From assembly GCA_021234155.1 (NCBI GenBank), contig JAJEKV010000164.1:938783-1002782 (forward strand): a stretch of DNA of 64,000 nucleotides, in the 5' to 3' direction. Shown piece after piece: positions 34,439-46,130 of the stretch (positions are counted from its first letter, which is position 1; each line of letters starts with the position of its first letter). Source of the DNA: Isoetes taiwanensis. Taxonomy: Eukaryota > Streptophyta > Lycopodiopsida > Isoetales > Isoetaceae. Position numbers and translations under genes: made by a program. The notes under the pieces were generated by a model. The model was not told the origin of the DNA, made no database searches, and saw only the letters and a program-made list of their open reading frames with translations.

Positions 34439-35871
34439 GATCTCACCTCGCTCAACTTTCTCAACTATTTATTTGGAAATTCTGTAAGAAAATATTATGA
34501 ACCCGTCCTTGTTATATGATGTGAAATTTTGATGTCAATATGAGTCCCATTTTCAGTCCGAGTCCCAAAATTCAAGATTTGTCCCACTTTAATTAAATAC
34601 GACTTGATTGTTTGGGAATAGGATATTATGACATTCTAGAATAAGCTTTTCCTATGGGGAGGAAAATGCTAGACCTTTTATGTGTTCTTATATAATATAT
34701 CTAGACATGCTAAATACTTGGATACTATGGTGATGTGTCAAGGTTGTATTATGTTAGCATGTACTTGTTGAATATTTGACATCATGTGGTAGAACATGAA
34801 TGTGATCTGTCTATGATATCAGTGCAAATGTTGGCATTGTTCTATGTTGTTCCTGGGTAAATGCATAGGCAATGCATGTGAATTATGACTCTTGATTCTT
34901 GGAGCATATGATGATGAACATGGTTTAAACTGACATGTGGGCATATGCTAAGTTCTTGGCTGATACATGAGTGCATAATCTCTGGGGCCGGAGTCCATTT
35001 GCGGTGGCTTTGACTTGCAGTTTTTCTTGTTCTTGACATCGAGCGTTGTCACCCCAGCGAGGGTGCTTCGTCGCGCTACATGGCTTGGAAGTGGTCCCCT
35101 AGTGCTGGACGCAGGCTAGGAGGGTGTGTACACATGAGGCTTACCCCGCCCGTATTTGCTGCAGGGCCTGATCAGCCCGGGTGGCCTTCATAGAACCGGA
35201 GTAGGCACTGCATGTTTATGGATATCTCATGGTTCTTCATGGTCTCATGATTATCTCTTGGTTATTGTAAGGTTATGACATGTGCATTTACACCTTATTT
35301 GGATGGCTTGATGGTGTTTTGATTCTTATTATCATTGTTCATGTTATGTGCTAATACTACATTGCTGGTTCCTAGCATAGAGGAATTCTTAGGTAAGGCA
35401 TCTAAGTCCGAGAATTACTATTGTGATTAGTACATCGTACATGTTTCTTGTTGATTACGCCATCATTTTCTAAACGCCTCAAACCTCCACTTAGTCTTTA
35501 AGACTAACCCCACGTGTTCATGGTGTAAGCAGTTTCAGAAGTAGCAGAATGTAGCAGGGCAACTGAAGGGCACAACTGAGTGCAGTCTTCACTTATGAGG
35601 AGTTTGTATGCCTTTAGAAAGGCCTTATCATTTCTGGAGCTTATGTATATATGGAGCTCATTTATATATGCCACAAGAGTGCTATACAGTTATGGTTCAA
35701 ATGTATATGTACTTTTGACTATGGATTTGAAGACAAAGATTCAATTCTTTACCAAGATTTCTTCAGTAGCATTGCATCATTCAATCTATACATACCAATT
35801 TGACATTTACTGATGCAAGGTTAGATGGGATTTCGGGTTACCTGGAGGGTTAACCCGGCAGGCCCGTTACA

Positions 35872-38126
35872 TTATCTTTATTCTATCTTATCTAGTTGTG
35901 AAGAAACTTCTTGCTATAGTGATCATAGAGACAAATGCATGATAGAATAGAGAATGAGAGATTGATTGCTATAGTGATCATAGAGACAAATGCATGATAA
36001 AATAGAGAATGAGAGATTGATTGATCAATTGAACTGATAGCTACAATGATGATCAATTGATCCTTATATGAGATGCAGAAAATCCATACGCAGAAACTAG
36101 ACTAGATTAATGCCATGAAATTGCATCAAGTAGGTCCACCGAGTTGGGTGAGTCCACAGCCCAACCTCCACCTGGCAATTAACACTCCTGAGGAAGCCAA
36201 TGGGGTGATGATCAACACTGTACTTTAGAATCTACTTGTGTCCGGCCTGAGCTAATTAACCTCGTGGTAGAATATGGTGTTGCTGCTTATGGAAGTTGGA
36301 TTTGGTCATAGGGAGAAGTTTTGTGAACTAATCAGCTGCCATATCTTGGGTGCTGCAATGAGGCATAAGAATCTTTGCCTTCACGAACCTTTTCCCTTGC
36401 AGAAAATGATACCTGACCTTGACATGCGCGGATTTATTGTGAAACTTTGAATCTTTGGCCAAGCCAATGCCACTTCGATTATCACAATAAATGGTGATGG
36501 GAAACTCCTACTGAAAGTCAAGGTCAAAGAGAATTTTGTGTAGCCATTTTGCTTCCTTGGCCGTTTCACAAGCGGCAATATTCTCGACTTTCCAAGACTA
36601 CAGGTATTTAGAGTCCGAGATGTGGTATATCCGGACTTGTTGGGTGGTATATCCGACCACCCATTTCCATGGTGGATTGGATTGCGCTGCAACAGATTAT
36701 TTCTTGGAACTCAATGTGGTGATGCTGCCATGAAGGAGGAAGCAATATCCAGATGTGGATGTGTTATCCTCATAATTTCCTGTATAATCAAAGAGTGTCC
36801 ATGGAGCAAACTTGAAGTGGGATATAGTTGCTAAAAACGGAACGCCGTATATCTACTCCCACTATTATGTCTGAGCTTACCACACTTTTGTGCGAGCTAA
36901 CCACAATTTTTGGCGGGGATAACCACGGGTGGTGGAAGGCGTGGGACTATGTTTTGGCATGCTGATCTTTGAATAGAGCTTGCAATCAGCTTCTTGAGTA
37001 GTTTAATCTGGTGCAAACACCATTGGAATCGTCTTGTCAACCCCTACAAACCTCATTCTATCAAGAGAGCAGATGATTTGAGCATGGATCAAGCAAGATC
37101 AGTGAAAAAACATGCAAAAACCGTTTTGAGCTGAAAACTATGTCGGTAGATTTATGGTCATCCCTAAAACAATGTGATTAGATGAGATAGCTTGAGGACA
37201 CATTTCGAGAGCATTCCAATGAGCTTTGGCGGGGCTTGGCCATGAAATGGTGAGAAGGCCTACAAAGATCAAGTCTAGTGGACACCATCGGATAATTTAA
37301 ACATCCTATGATGCTTGGGTAAGGGCAAAGATCCATGGTGGGCTGCAGGGTGGCACATGGCTCAATGAAAGATGCGCACACTGTGTCCATTGATGTTGCA
37401 TAGCCATTGCTATTTAGCATGTCAAATTTGGTGAATACGTTGATGCTATCTCTTGATCAAGCCAAAAAAATGCGTTGGTTCAAATATATATGATTCGCAG
37501 GCAAAGCAACTGTGAATTTCATGCAAATCATGGATTGCAAACTTTTGAGCAAGCTGCACATTGAACCATTGCAGAGCAGGGACTGAATTGCTTACAATGA
37601 TAGTATCATCAAACTGCCGGAGTTTCCTTGAGATAAAGATTAGTATCTACCGTGCTACTGTGAAAACCCAAATTAATAAAAAATTTGTCCATTTTCTATA
37701 CTAGGCGCGCGGAGCTTGTTTGAGACCGTATAGCCCTCTGTGGAGCTTGCACACCAAGTGCTCAGAGCCTGGTGGTATGTAATCTTCAGAGCTCAATATA
37801 TAGTTCCTCCTGTATGTCTCCATTGTTAAAGGAAAGTGCCTTGAACGTCCATCTGGTGGATTTCCAGATCATGACGGTTGTCATAGCCAAGAGAATTCTG
37901 ATGGTGGCTAATTTTATCATGGGGGAGAAAGTTTCCTCTTACTCAATACCTTCTACCTGGGAAAATTCGCGTGCCACTAACCTGGCTTTGAATTGGCTAG
38001 GACTGCCATCAGACCTTACTTTGATTTTGTACAACCACTTAGTGCCTACTACTCTTCTGCCATGTGGTAACATGCAGAGGGTCCATGCTTTATTTTCAGC
38101 CAGGAGTTGATTTCTGCATCCATTGT
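35872..38126 (-). pseudogene. Ty1/copia reverse transcriptase and RNase H fragment, copy 1
   Basis: The minus strand reads copia RT at 38,100-37,772 (LPHGRRVVGTKWLYKIK, FKARLVAREFSQVEGI, EETFSPMIKLATIR) and RNase H at 36,590-36,385 (ACETAKEAKWLHKILFD, ITIYCDNRSGIGLAKDSKFH). Stops and frameshifts are frequent. A copia LTR start with polypurine tract (CCAGGTGGAGGT then TGGGCTGTGG) is near 36,163, and a 62-base tandem duplication lies at about 35,912-36,020 in it. Confidence 0.82.
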
Positions 38127-38159
38127 AAGCAGAGTTTCATTAAAGTTGGAATTCTGAAG

Positions 38160-38480
38160 ACAAGTTGGAATAATTTTTATATAGTATACCTTGGAGGGTT
38201 ATGTATACCTCAATACTTATAGTATGGTTATGTGTATTACAAAAGGTTATGTATACCTGTTGCATACTATGGTTATGTGTATTACAAAAGGTTATGTATA
38301 CCTGATAACAATAAGATTACAATAAGATAACAATAAGAGTACAACCAGATTACAATAAGATAACAAGTACTATTATTTTACTATTACTTATATTACGGTT
38401 ATGTGTATTACAAAAGGTTATGTGTACCTGTTGTATACTAACACAACCAGATTACAATAAGATAACAAGTAATATTATTC
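38160..38480 (+). repeat. Short tandem repeats near left terminus
   Basis: GGTTATGTGTATTACAAAAG units (38,225, 38,272, 38,397) and ACAATAAGATAACAA units (38,310-38,470). A 25-base CCACCAAAATTATTGATGGT repeat follows at 38,790-38,875. Confidence 0.7.
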
Positions 38481-38772
38481 TTCTACTATTACTCCGAATG
38501 ATCGGAGAACTAGCGTAATGCCCTCGGAGATCCTTTCGATCATGAACATTTGATACTCCTATTCCACGGGGAGATGGATGATAACATCGGCCGGGATCGG
38601 GATAATGGCGAGGATTGAGAGCAACAAGTGGTGAGCGGTCTTCAGCGGTATATCTCGCTTTCGCGGCTTTTAGCTTGAAGTCCTCATGATTCGTCTTGCA
38701 AGTGATAGAATCACGTTCAAGACCGAATAAGTCATAGCTAGGATCGGAGGCCAATGTTGCTGCACTCGGCAA
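38452..38772 (-). CDS. Hypothetical 106-residue ORF
   Basis: Open minus-strand frame with a charged, proline-containing sequence (KAAKARYTAEDRSPLVALNP in its middle). It lies between two short tandem-repeat arrays near the left end of the 14.6-kb element. No family recognised; could be chance. Confidence 0.2.
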   Translation of the reverse strand: MPSAATLASDPSYDLFGLERDSITCKTNHEDFKLKAAKARYTAEDRSPLVALNPRHYPDPGRCYHPSPRGIGVSNVHDRKDLRGHYASSPIIRSNSRRIILLVILL

Positions 38773-38997
38773 TTTGATGTATATTTATACCCACCAAAAT
38801 TATTGATGGTATACCCACCAAAATTATTGATGGTATATACTCACCAAAATTATTGATAGTATATACATAGAAATTATTGGATCATATACATGTATGGTAC
38901 TTTCATGATAAAGGCAATGAACACCAATAATTCACATCAATAATTTTACTTCACTATAAAAGCGGCTCCATCCGGTGGTAGAGCTCATTCATCTCCC

Positions 38998-39248
38998 ATG
39001 GCTTCCTTGCGATCGTCCGTGAGAACATCCAATCCTTCAGGTGCTACCTTAGCTATAATGATGCATGGTGAATGCTACGAAATGGTATCAAACTTGATCC
39101 ATGGTCGCAAGTCCAAAGCAGATGGTCCTCATGAAAGTGCTTGCGGGAAGCTCACCGTGTTAAGGTCCACCTTTATTGGCTTCCCCGATCGGGGAGATCT
39201 TTGAGCTGAATAGCATCACGTGCTTTGATGTTGATGATGAGTGAATCA
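38998..39248 (+). pseudogene. Mini-gene 1 of a paralogous pair
   Basis: ATG at 38,998 in CTCCCATGG context, 40 bases after a TATA box (CACTATAAAAG near 38,952). The direct frame gives 68 residues. With one frame change near 39,180 it would run on as GEIFELNSITCFDVDDE and stop at about 39,241, matching the end of mini-gene 2 (YEISGITTTDPEDD). The two promoters are nearly identical. Function unknown. Confidence 0.4.
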
Positions 39249-39619
39249 GATTCCGCTAAGGATATAATAATGACATGAGTACCTATGAACTATGCAAGTC
39301 GTCTTTTTATTTTCAATCACACCTATATTAGTCAAGCGGCAATGACGAAAGTGAATCATCTATGATATGTATAATTGTTAAGGATATAATAATATAAGCA
39401 CTTATGATTTGTGTATCTGTTGGGATATATATAATATAAGCATAGTGAATATTAGTTGATGTATAGAATCCGAGTATATGATAGAATCATACATGCGACG
39501 AAGTACATGATACTTGTATATGCTCAATGATGGCTTCTGATCCACCCCAATAATTCACATCAATAATTTTACTTCACTATAAAAACAGCTCCATTCGGGC
39601 TAGAGGTCATTCGTCTCCC

Positions 39620-39862
39620 ATGGATTATTTTCCTTCTTCTATTCACCACATCAGGATGATCAAGTGCTCAATGAGCCACTCGATCTTGTTGGTTGCCCTA
39701 GATAGGCATCTTCTTCTTGATCCCTACCTGCGAAGAAAAGCTTTGGGCGCTGAGATTCATTGCCCTGCGTCAATTCGTGTTATGATCCATCTGATATGGC
39801 TTCCTGAGCGCATGAGCTATGAGATATCAGGGATCACTACTACAGATCCTGAAGATGATTGA
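39620..39862 (+). CDS. Mini-gene 2, 80-residue acidic-tailed protein
   Basis: ATG at 39,620 in the same CTCCCATGG context, following CATCAATAATTTTACTTCAC and TATAAAA (39,577), the same promoter as mini-gene 1. The product has a hydrophobic central strand region and ends in DPEDD. Unlike mini-gene 1 the frame is intact. No known family. It may be an accessory protein of the transposon. Confidence 0.45.
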   Translation: MDYFPSSIHHIRMIKCSMSHSILLVALDRHLLLDPYLRRKALGAEIHCPASIRVMIHLIWLPERMSYEISGITTTDPEDD

Positions 39863-40021
39863 ATCACCTGTTCAACATATAAGCACTTCTGACCATCTTA
39901 TCTATGAATCATGTATGCATTTATATATTATTAAAGATGTAGCGGTTATATATGATCACAAATATAGTAATGTTATGTATTAAGATGAAAGATATGTATT
40001 ACAAGTACAAGATCTCATGTA

Positions 40022-42700
40022 TTAAGATGAACAATGTGCTATGTCTTTCCACATGTCTACAATATATTTCGGAATTTGGATTGTTTTCGGCCTCTTGCCA
40101 TTGGCATCCCAAGCATAATGAATGGCATCTAAATTTTCGTACCTTGAAGGATCGGAAGGATTAGGCATAGCGCTTTTAGTCAAGCAGTCTTTGTAGTCCC
40201 CTCCGAGGGCTTCCACCACGATACAAAAAATATGTCCAAAATATGTAGATTACGGATCAAGAACAGCATTCTCCTCTGCATATCCTAACCAGGTGGCAGT
40301 GTTGTCATCTCCAGGTCTGACTAGAACAAACATACCCTTTGTCACACGTACGTGAGGATCAATTCAAGAGGCAACACTGGACGGCCATCTGACGGGCCAC
40401 AATAAGATGGTAAAGGTCGCGTGACCAAAGCAGATATGTCGACCTCTGGAACAAATGCAACTTGTTCTGGAGGAGCTTGTCTTTGTGGCCAAAATGCATC
40501 ATTTTGAGGACGTCCTGGAGTAACATCCTCCAAAGAGATAAGAAGCTGGCTCCAATACTCAACACTTGCCGTGTATTGCCTTGCAAACAAGCTAGTTTCT
40601 TGATTCTTACATATGTCCTTCCATAGGGAGATGTATTTGTTGATGCTATCCTTCAAGCCTTGAAGATCTTTCAATGTTGGTCTAACAGGAATATTTTGTG
40701 GCACACCACTTGGTAGCATTGGCTGACCATGTTCATCCTCTTTCCACATTCTAACTCCTGGAGAATCTTTATGTGTAGGACACATCTTGTATTGCATAAC
40801 AAGCCAATCTCCTGCCATCTTAAATTTGAAGAGCAAGTTCAGTATGCCCAACCAGGCGTTGGCCCTTATCAGGGATGAATCCCTTCACAAAAGCCTTCCA
40901 ATTTGGAACTTCATCAATAAAGTATGGAATTGGAGATTTTGCATTGCACTTGCTGAACAAGTAAAGTAGCTCTGGTAGTGTCAAAGCATCCGATGAACTC
41001 ATCAAAGTTGAAAAATTTCCAAATAAAGCATCAATATCATCATGGGTGTGGCCGACCATCATAAAGCCCACTTGGATCTCATCAAAGACCTTAAGCCAAG
41101 TCAAATAAGATAAGTATGAAAAGACATACCTATTTTTATTTTGGCCTGATGCATTATCAAGTTGCAAATAGAGATTTCGGGGAGAGGGTTGAACACCTCG
41201 GAGATTCGTTGTAGTTGAAGCATTTGGCAATACTTACGCCATAGAAGCAAGTTTGTTCTTCAAAGGATTGGTATCCTTGACGCTTGCATCCATTTGCAAT
41301 CTGCGAGGGCTTACTTCCACATAAGTCACCTATCTTGTCCTCTTTGTACCAATTCAAGTTATGCAATATTCTAGAAAGTGAACCAATGTGGAAGTTTGAA
41401 TCATCTTTCCATAAATCAAGTGAGAAATGACCATATGCCCGACCACCATGCCCATGAGTTAAAGCTCTGTCAAGCTGCTCTTCAAGCGATCACCTCTCCA
41501 TGATTTTGCTAGATGATGACTTCTAGGCACTAAAGTCTTAACCTGATCCATCTTATCATGTATTATACATAGATGATTTTCAGGAGACCGCTGTGACAAT
41601 GCTCTCCAATGCCAATATTGACTTCTGCAAGAGCGTTGCTCTAGCATATGAGACCGACGTTGAATTGCAAGATTTCGTCTCTCTCTTGTATCTTTTGTTT
41701 TTTCCAGCTTCTGCTTAATTACGACGCAGATGTTGCATTTAGAGAAGGCTGTATTTTTTGCAATGCTAACATCTGGAAATTCTCTTTTCCATATACTATA
41801 GAAAGAGTTCAAGGCTACAGTTGTTCCTGTAAGCTCTTCAACGACTGCACCAACTTCTTTATGTATAAGCTTCTTATTAAGAATGGAAGGAAGCTTCCGT
41901 ACATTTTCTCTTACATCATCTCTACCTCTTTTGCTCCTATGGGGAATACTTTCAGCATTCTCCTGAATGAATCTGTCTAGCACACATTCGGTGGCCAGTG
42001 TAGAAGATCTAGGCTTCTTAGAGCCAGTATTGCCATGTTCAGCTATCTTTGCACCTGCTTCAAATCTGTTTCTCCAATTGTAAAATGTTGACTGACTGAT
42101 ACCTAAAGCCATGCGCCACTTGATGATTGCAATTCCATCCCCTTGAGCACTATCCTCCCCTCTCCTTCCCGGGTAAGTCACACTTTCAAAGACGTCAAAA
42201 AAATACGTAACCCTTGCATTGTATAGTTGAGATAAAAATTCTTTTCTTAATTTACATACTTGATGCTTGGTAAGTTTCTTGTTGCAAGTATTTTTGCAGC
42301 AGCTAGACTTCATGAACTTATTGATTGAAGTTGTGGAGCATAGCCTTTCCTCTTTGCTCTTTCCCTTGGGCTGTCTTGGAATCCTATGTGTGTAAGTATA
42401 CTTCCTTTTTCGTTTGAATTGAGCCTGAATGTTGTCCTCAAATGATTCTATTTCCATATCCTCATTTTCTTTAGCTTCTCGAGCTTGCAGATGTTGTGAG
42501 ACAGTCCTTCCATCCTGCAGCATCACATCGCTATTTTCCCATTGTACAAGTGCATTTTCTGCTGGCCTTTCTGCACAAGCATGACATTTGAGATCCTCTG
42601 TAATTAGTGCAGGAAGGATCTTTCCCACACAGAGCCCCACCTTTGAGTCTCCTAAAAATTCATCGTCAACAGCATCCTGGGGATCACTGAAGACAATTAT
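40022..42700 (-). pseudogene. Transposase-like gene (DUF7869-like), interrupted frames
   Basis: Read from 42,700 down in several pieces. The longest frame (42,640-41,459, opening with GTG, open upstream to an acceptor-like TTGTCTTCAG near 42,692) has CHAC and CCKNTCNKKLTKHQV cysteine clusters and a helix-turn-helix-like segment (KWRMALGISQSTFYNWRNRF). The next frame (41,230-40,820) has LQLDNASGQNKNRYVF and MVGHTHDDIDALFG, the acidic signature of DUF7869-type proteins from eukaryotic transposons. The C-terminal part continues in 40,851-40,342 and 40,219-40,022. Asp in LDNA and the HTHDDID acids are candidate catalytic residues (inference). Whether the breaks are introns or frameshifts is unclear. 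Confidence 0.6.
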
Positions 42701-42803
42701 GGCCTCTGCATATTTACCCGGTCACATGCATGAAGAATGTGGCAATGCTTATCAAGAGATCGGTTCTTGAGAAACTAGGTGGTAAATCATCATCATCACG
42801 ATG

Positions 42804-43559
42804 CTATATCCTCGCGAGGAAAAAGCGGTAATGCGTAGATCCTTTGTAGGGATCAATTTCTTCATTCGCATCGACCTTTGCCTCTCTGATTCTACATTCG
42901 AGGTCGGTTGATGGAGTAGCTAAATCAATGGCATGATATCTTATATCCTGCCGAGGCCATTCGATAAACGTGCCCACAGCCTCTTCAATGTTGTCAGCGC
43001 CATCACATGGAATCGGAAGGATGTGTGTAGGCACCACAGCCTCGGTAACTTGCACTGCTACGTTGAGTGCGTCAACATTCTTCCCATGGATGCAAGTTCT
43101 ATTCACCAAGACACCCTTACCAACCCGCGATATTATTCGACAAGGTTCACCATATTCTCTCTTTGCCATTGTTTGTAGGAGGCGGGCGTCGACATCGAAG
43201 TCCGATGATGTTGTGGAGGTACTACTAGGCAAGTTGGGGGTATCGATTATCGGGCGTTCGATGACATAGTTGGGGCTCCTTCCGCGATACTTCACTTGAT
43301 TTCGAGGCCATTCGATGAATGTCCCCACGGCCGGCAATGTTATCCGCTCCCCTCACGGAATGGGAAGCACATGGGTGGGCACTATGGCTTCAGTGACCTC
43401 CACGACCACATTGCGCCATGGAATGTTCCTGCCATGCAGATGGCCTCTATGCAATTCATGTCCCCTGGCAACTACCACATCCCCATCGACAAGGTTACGC
43501 AGGGGCCTTTTCCTGTGAGAATCAATACACATATATATATACTTGTTAAGGACATGCAA
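42804..43559 (-). CDS. Protein with two DUF8039-like domains
   Basis: Two related modules on the minus strand. The first (about 43,500-43,290) reads VVVARGHELHRGHLHGRNIP, VVVEVTEAIVPTHVLPIP, GTFIEWPRNQV. The second (about 43,130-42,930) reads GVLVNRTCIHGKNVDALNV, VQVTEAVVPTHILPIP, GTFIEWPRQDI. The pattern (basic lead, HG, beta strands, LPIP, then GTFxEWPR) matches DUF8039-type domains linked to plant CACTA transposon proteins. The first module is out of frame with the 177-residue ORF (43,337-42,804) by one shift. Lies 5' of the transposase-like gene, same strand. Confidence 0.5.
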
Positions 43560-43629
43560 CCCTCGATGACATATACGTAGTAAAAATGGCCTTGAAAAAT
43601 GCTGAGAAAGAAATTATACGACGACATGA

Positions 43630-43985
43630 GACAAATGGCGCTTGCTGCTCCATTTACTTAAATGGCGCTATCGGGCCATTTACCTTTAAATGGCTTGGTA
43701 ATGGCCATTTACCTGTCAATGGGCCATTTTCGTTGAAATGGAGCAATCAAGCGTCATTTTTCATTGAAATGGAGCATTTGTAGCCATTTTTCCTTGAAAT
43801 GGAGCAGGCTACCCTTAAACATAGCCATTTTTCCTTGAAATGGAGCGGTAGCCATTTCCTTTTAAATGGCGCACCTGCGCCATCTAAAGGAAAATGGCGC
43901 AGCTGCTCCATTTCAAGGAAAATGGCGCAGCTGCTCCATTTCAAGGAAAATGCCCCATTGACAGGTAAATGGCATCTTCAATCTA
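43630..43985. repeat. AAATGGCGC...GCCATTT inverted motif array 1
   Basis: More than fifteen copies of AAATGG or CCATTT in both orientations, many as palindromes such as AAATGGCGCAGCTGCTCCATTT-like pairs split by short spacers. Arrays of the same motif recur at 45,690-46,130, 47,765-47,885 and 52,170-52,530. Confidence 0.8.
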
Positions 43986-44214
43986 AATGCTATATCTAAT
44001 AGCTAGAGTTATGGATTCCTATTACTACAAGATTCAGCAAGACATCAATTGTTGAGAACTTATCTACTGAACAAGATAGAGAAGATCTACCCTTAAACAT
44101 ATTAAAACATTTAACATCCTACATCCTACATTAAACATACTAAAACATTTAACATACTAGAACTGAATAGCAACTAACCTGGAGGTCATTGACGTTTCCG
44201 GATCTGCCATATCA

Positions 44215-44402
44215 GAGAATGCGCCTGAAGAATTTGGACAAGCGCCTGAATAATCTGGACAAGTCTGGACAAGCGCCTGGAGAATCTGGACAAGCGCCTG
44301 AAAAATGAAGACGAGCGCCACTAGAATGAAGCCAAACGCCTGAAGAATGAAGCCGAGCGCCTAAGAACGAAGCCGCGCGCCAGAAGAATGAAGACAAGGG
44401 CT
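44215..44402 (+). repeat. Minisatellite, 21-23 bp unit
   Basis: About eight units of GCGCCTGAAGAATGAAGCCGA and variants (GAATCTGGACAA early, GAATGAAGCCGA later). The reverse frame gives a repetitive Ser/Phe/Gly ORF with no meaning. Confidence 0.75.
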
Positions 44403-45279
44403 AAGCATTAGAGGAAAAATGAGATCACATTTTGTCCCATTAAGGGATGCTTAAAATGCCATGTCAGCTTTTTAAACTGTCCAATAAGAGAAGAGCTCCA
44501 GTATATCTCATTCCAGTATTATGTGGCAGCCTGTAATTAATGCAGCTGCAACTAACTTCTGTAGTATTATTTTTTCATTATAACTTTTGATCCAGAACTC
44601 CGATTCAAAAACTTTTTGTAGCAATGGGTTCGTCTTCACAAGATCTATCTAGTGATAACCCATTCATATATCTTTTACGATATAAATATATAAGAAATAA
44701 GCAAAAAATCATATTTTTTTAAGGTTAACGCATATGACCATATTGAAATACATCATAACCATATATCATTGGAAAGATCTTTTCATTCCGCATCTAATGC
44801 AACAAACGCCGCAACATTTTGACAAGTGGATCAAAAGTTATGGGGGGAAAACGACAGCAATGAAGTTGTTGGTGCTGCATTAATTGCAGTTAATAGAGGG
44901 TAGCCATTCCATTGGAGGATTCTTATGGGGATGAAATGAGATCTCAAATTTCCTCTAATGCGGCTGCAAAAGAAAGACAAGCGGCCAGGCTGGCAACTGC
45001 TGCTATCGACTAAGGAACCTCATGACAGCAGACAGCGAAAGGCGCCCATTATACGGGCGGGCAAATTCAAATTTCAAATTTGAGCAGGCGGGCGGCGGTA
45101 CACGGGCGGGATGACTCAAAATTTATAATGGCGAGCAGGCGGGAGAAAGCGGACGGGGAAAATTCAAATTTTTAAAATTTGTAGAGGCGACCGGCGGAAA
45201 AATTGAAATTTTAAAAATTTCGAGAAACGGACGAAGACGGGCATAAATTTGAAGAGGCGAGGCGGTAGGGTAGAATTTT
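44403..45279. other. Non-coding, AT-rich then GGCGGGC-rich
   Basis: 44,570-44,880 is AT-rich without ORFs. 45,040-45,260 has repeated GCGGGC and ATTCAAATTT blocks just upstream of the plus-strand gene, possibly its promoter. Confidence 0.35.
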
Positions 45280-45689
45280 CTTTTCTTTCCCCGACTTTTT
45301 CTTTTCTTTTCTTTCAGTCAATTTTTATTTTCAATTTCATTGTTCTTTTCTCCCCGCTTCCAGCCTTAGCCTTCCGCCGGCCTTGGCGCCAGTCATTTTG
45401 CACACTCTCTCTCCTATTCAAGCGTCTTCTCTCTCTAGCGCTGTTGATCGGGGCTTCGGAAAAAAAGTGGAGTAGGATTTATCTCGGTCTTATGCGTTTA
45501 TACTTTTATACAATGGCGCAATCTTCGATCAAAAATCCGGGGAGCGAAGGCTCGAGGTTAGTATCTGTTGTTTCTATTCTTATTGATTTGTAGTGTTTTA
45601 GGTAGGAAATGAAATGCCTTGGCCAGCCATTTCGATTAGGAGAGGGTGGGCTTGTAGCGGCCTTTCTCTTTTAGTGTATGAAATGGTGG

Positions 45690-46130
45690 CAGGTCGCCAT
45701 TTCCATAATGTCTGTTCATATTCTTGTAGAAGCGGACCCATAGAAGAGCAAATGGCGCAGTCGCCATTTAATCTAAAATGGCATCCGTGCCATTTGCTTT
45801 TCAAAGGACCCATAATAGAGCAAATGGCGGGGTCGCCATTTAGACAAATGGCGCGGCTGTTTATTTAGTCTAAATAGCACACGCACCATTTAGCTTTTAC
45901 ATAATAGAGCAAATGGTGAGGGTCGCCCATTTAGCTTTACATAATAGAGCAAATGGTGCAAAAGGCCCATTTAGCTTTCACATAATAGAGCAAATGGCCA
46001 GGTCGCCATTTTAGCTTTTTTATAATAGAGCAAATGGCATTTAGCGCCATTTAGACTAAATGGCGCATTGCGCCATTTTAGTATAAATAAGACACCGCCC
46101 ATTTGCTCTATTATGTCATTTTCGCTTTTA
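45690..46130. repeat. AAATGGCG/CGCCATTT array 2, inside an intron
   Basis: Five or six units of about 55 bases of the form CATAATAGAGCAAATGG...GTCGCCATTTAGCTTTT, within the predicted first intron of the plus-strand gene. Confidence 0.75.

Larger units (their letters stand above)
23738..34605. mobile_element. 10.9-kb TIR DNA transposon, non-autonomous
   Basis: A perfect 25-bp inverted repeat bounds it: AAGTCGTATTTAATTAAAGT onward at 23,738 and its reverse complement ending at 34,605. The 4-bp GATT is duplicated at 23,734-23,737 and 34,606-34,609; the other LTR shows a single GATT. Without its nested element it is about 3.8 kb and has no transposase. Subterminal palindromes containing TCTCGACT/AGTCGAGA lie near both ends. 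Ends, spacing and target duplication match the 14.6-kb element at 38,127. Confidence 0.85.
22429..35871 (+). repeat. 3' LTR of the coding-poor element, split by a 10.9-kb insertion
   Basis: TGTAACGAGCTCGGCCC at 22,429 to GGCCCGTTACA at 35,871. The LTR is cut at 23,737 by the TIR element and resumes at 34,606; the 5' LTR at about 16,165-16,180 gives the uninterrupted sequence. The two LTRs differ at many single bases, so the element is not young. Confidence 0.85.

Noticed and set aside
34133-34519. Overlapping Pro/Leu-rich and Gly/Lys-rich ORFs
   Set aside because: Produced by the CCCCTTG low-complexity tract in both directions.
43630-43985. CRISPR-like array of regularly spaced repeats
   Set aside because: Repeats are in both orientations, spacers are irregular, and the context is a plant transposon.
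44212-44397. A repetitive 61-residue minus ORF
   Set aside because: Result of the 21-bp minisatellite reading through in one frame.
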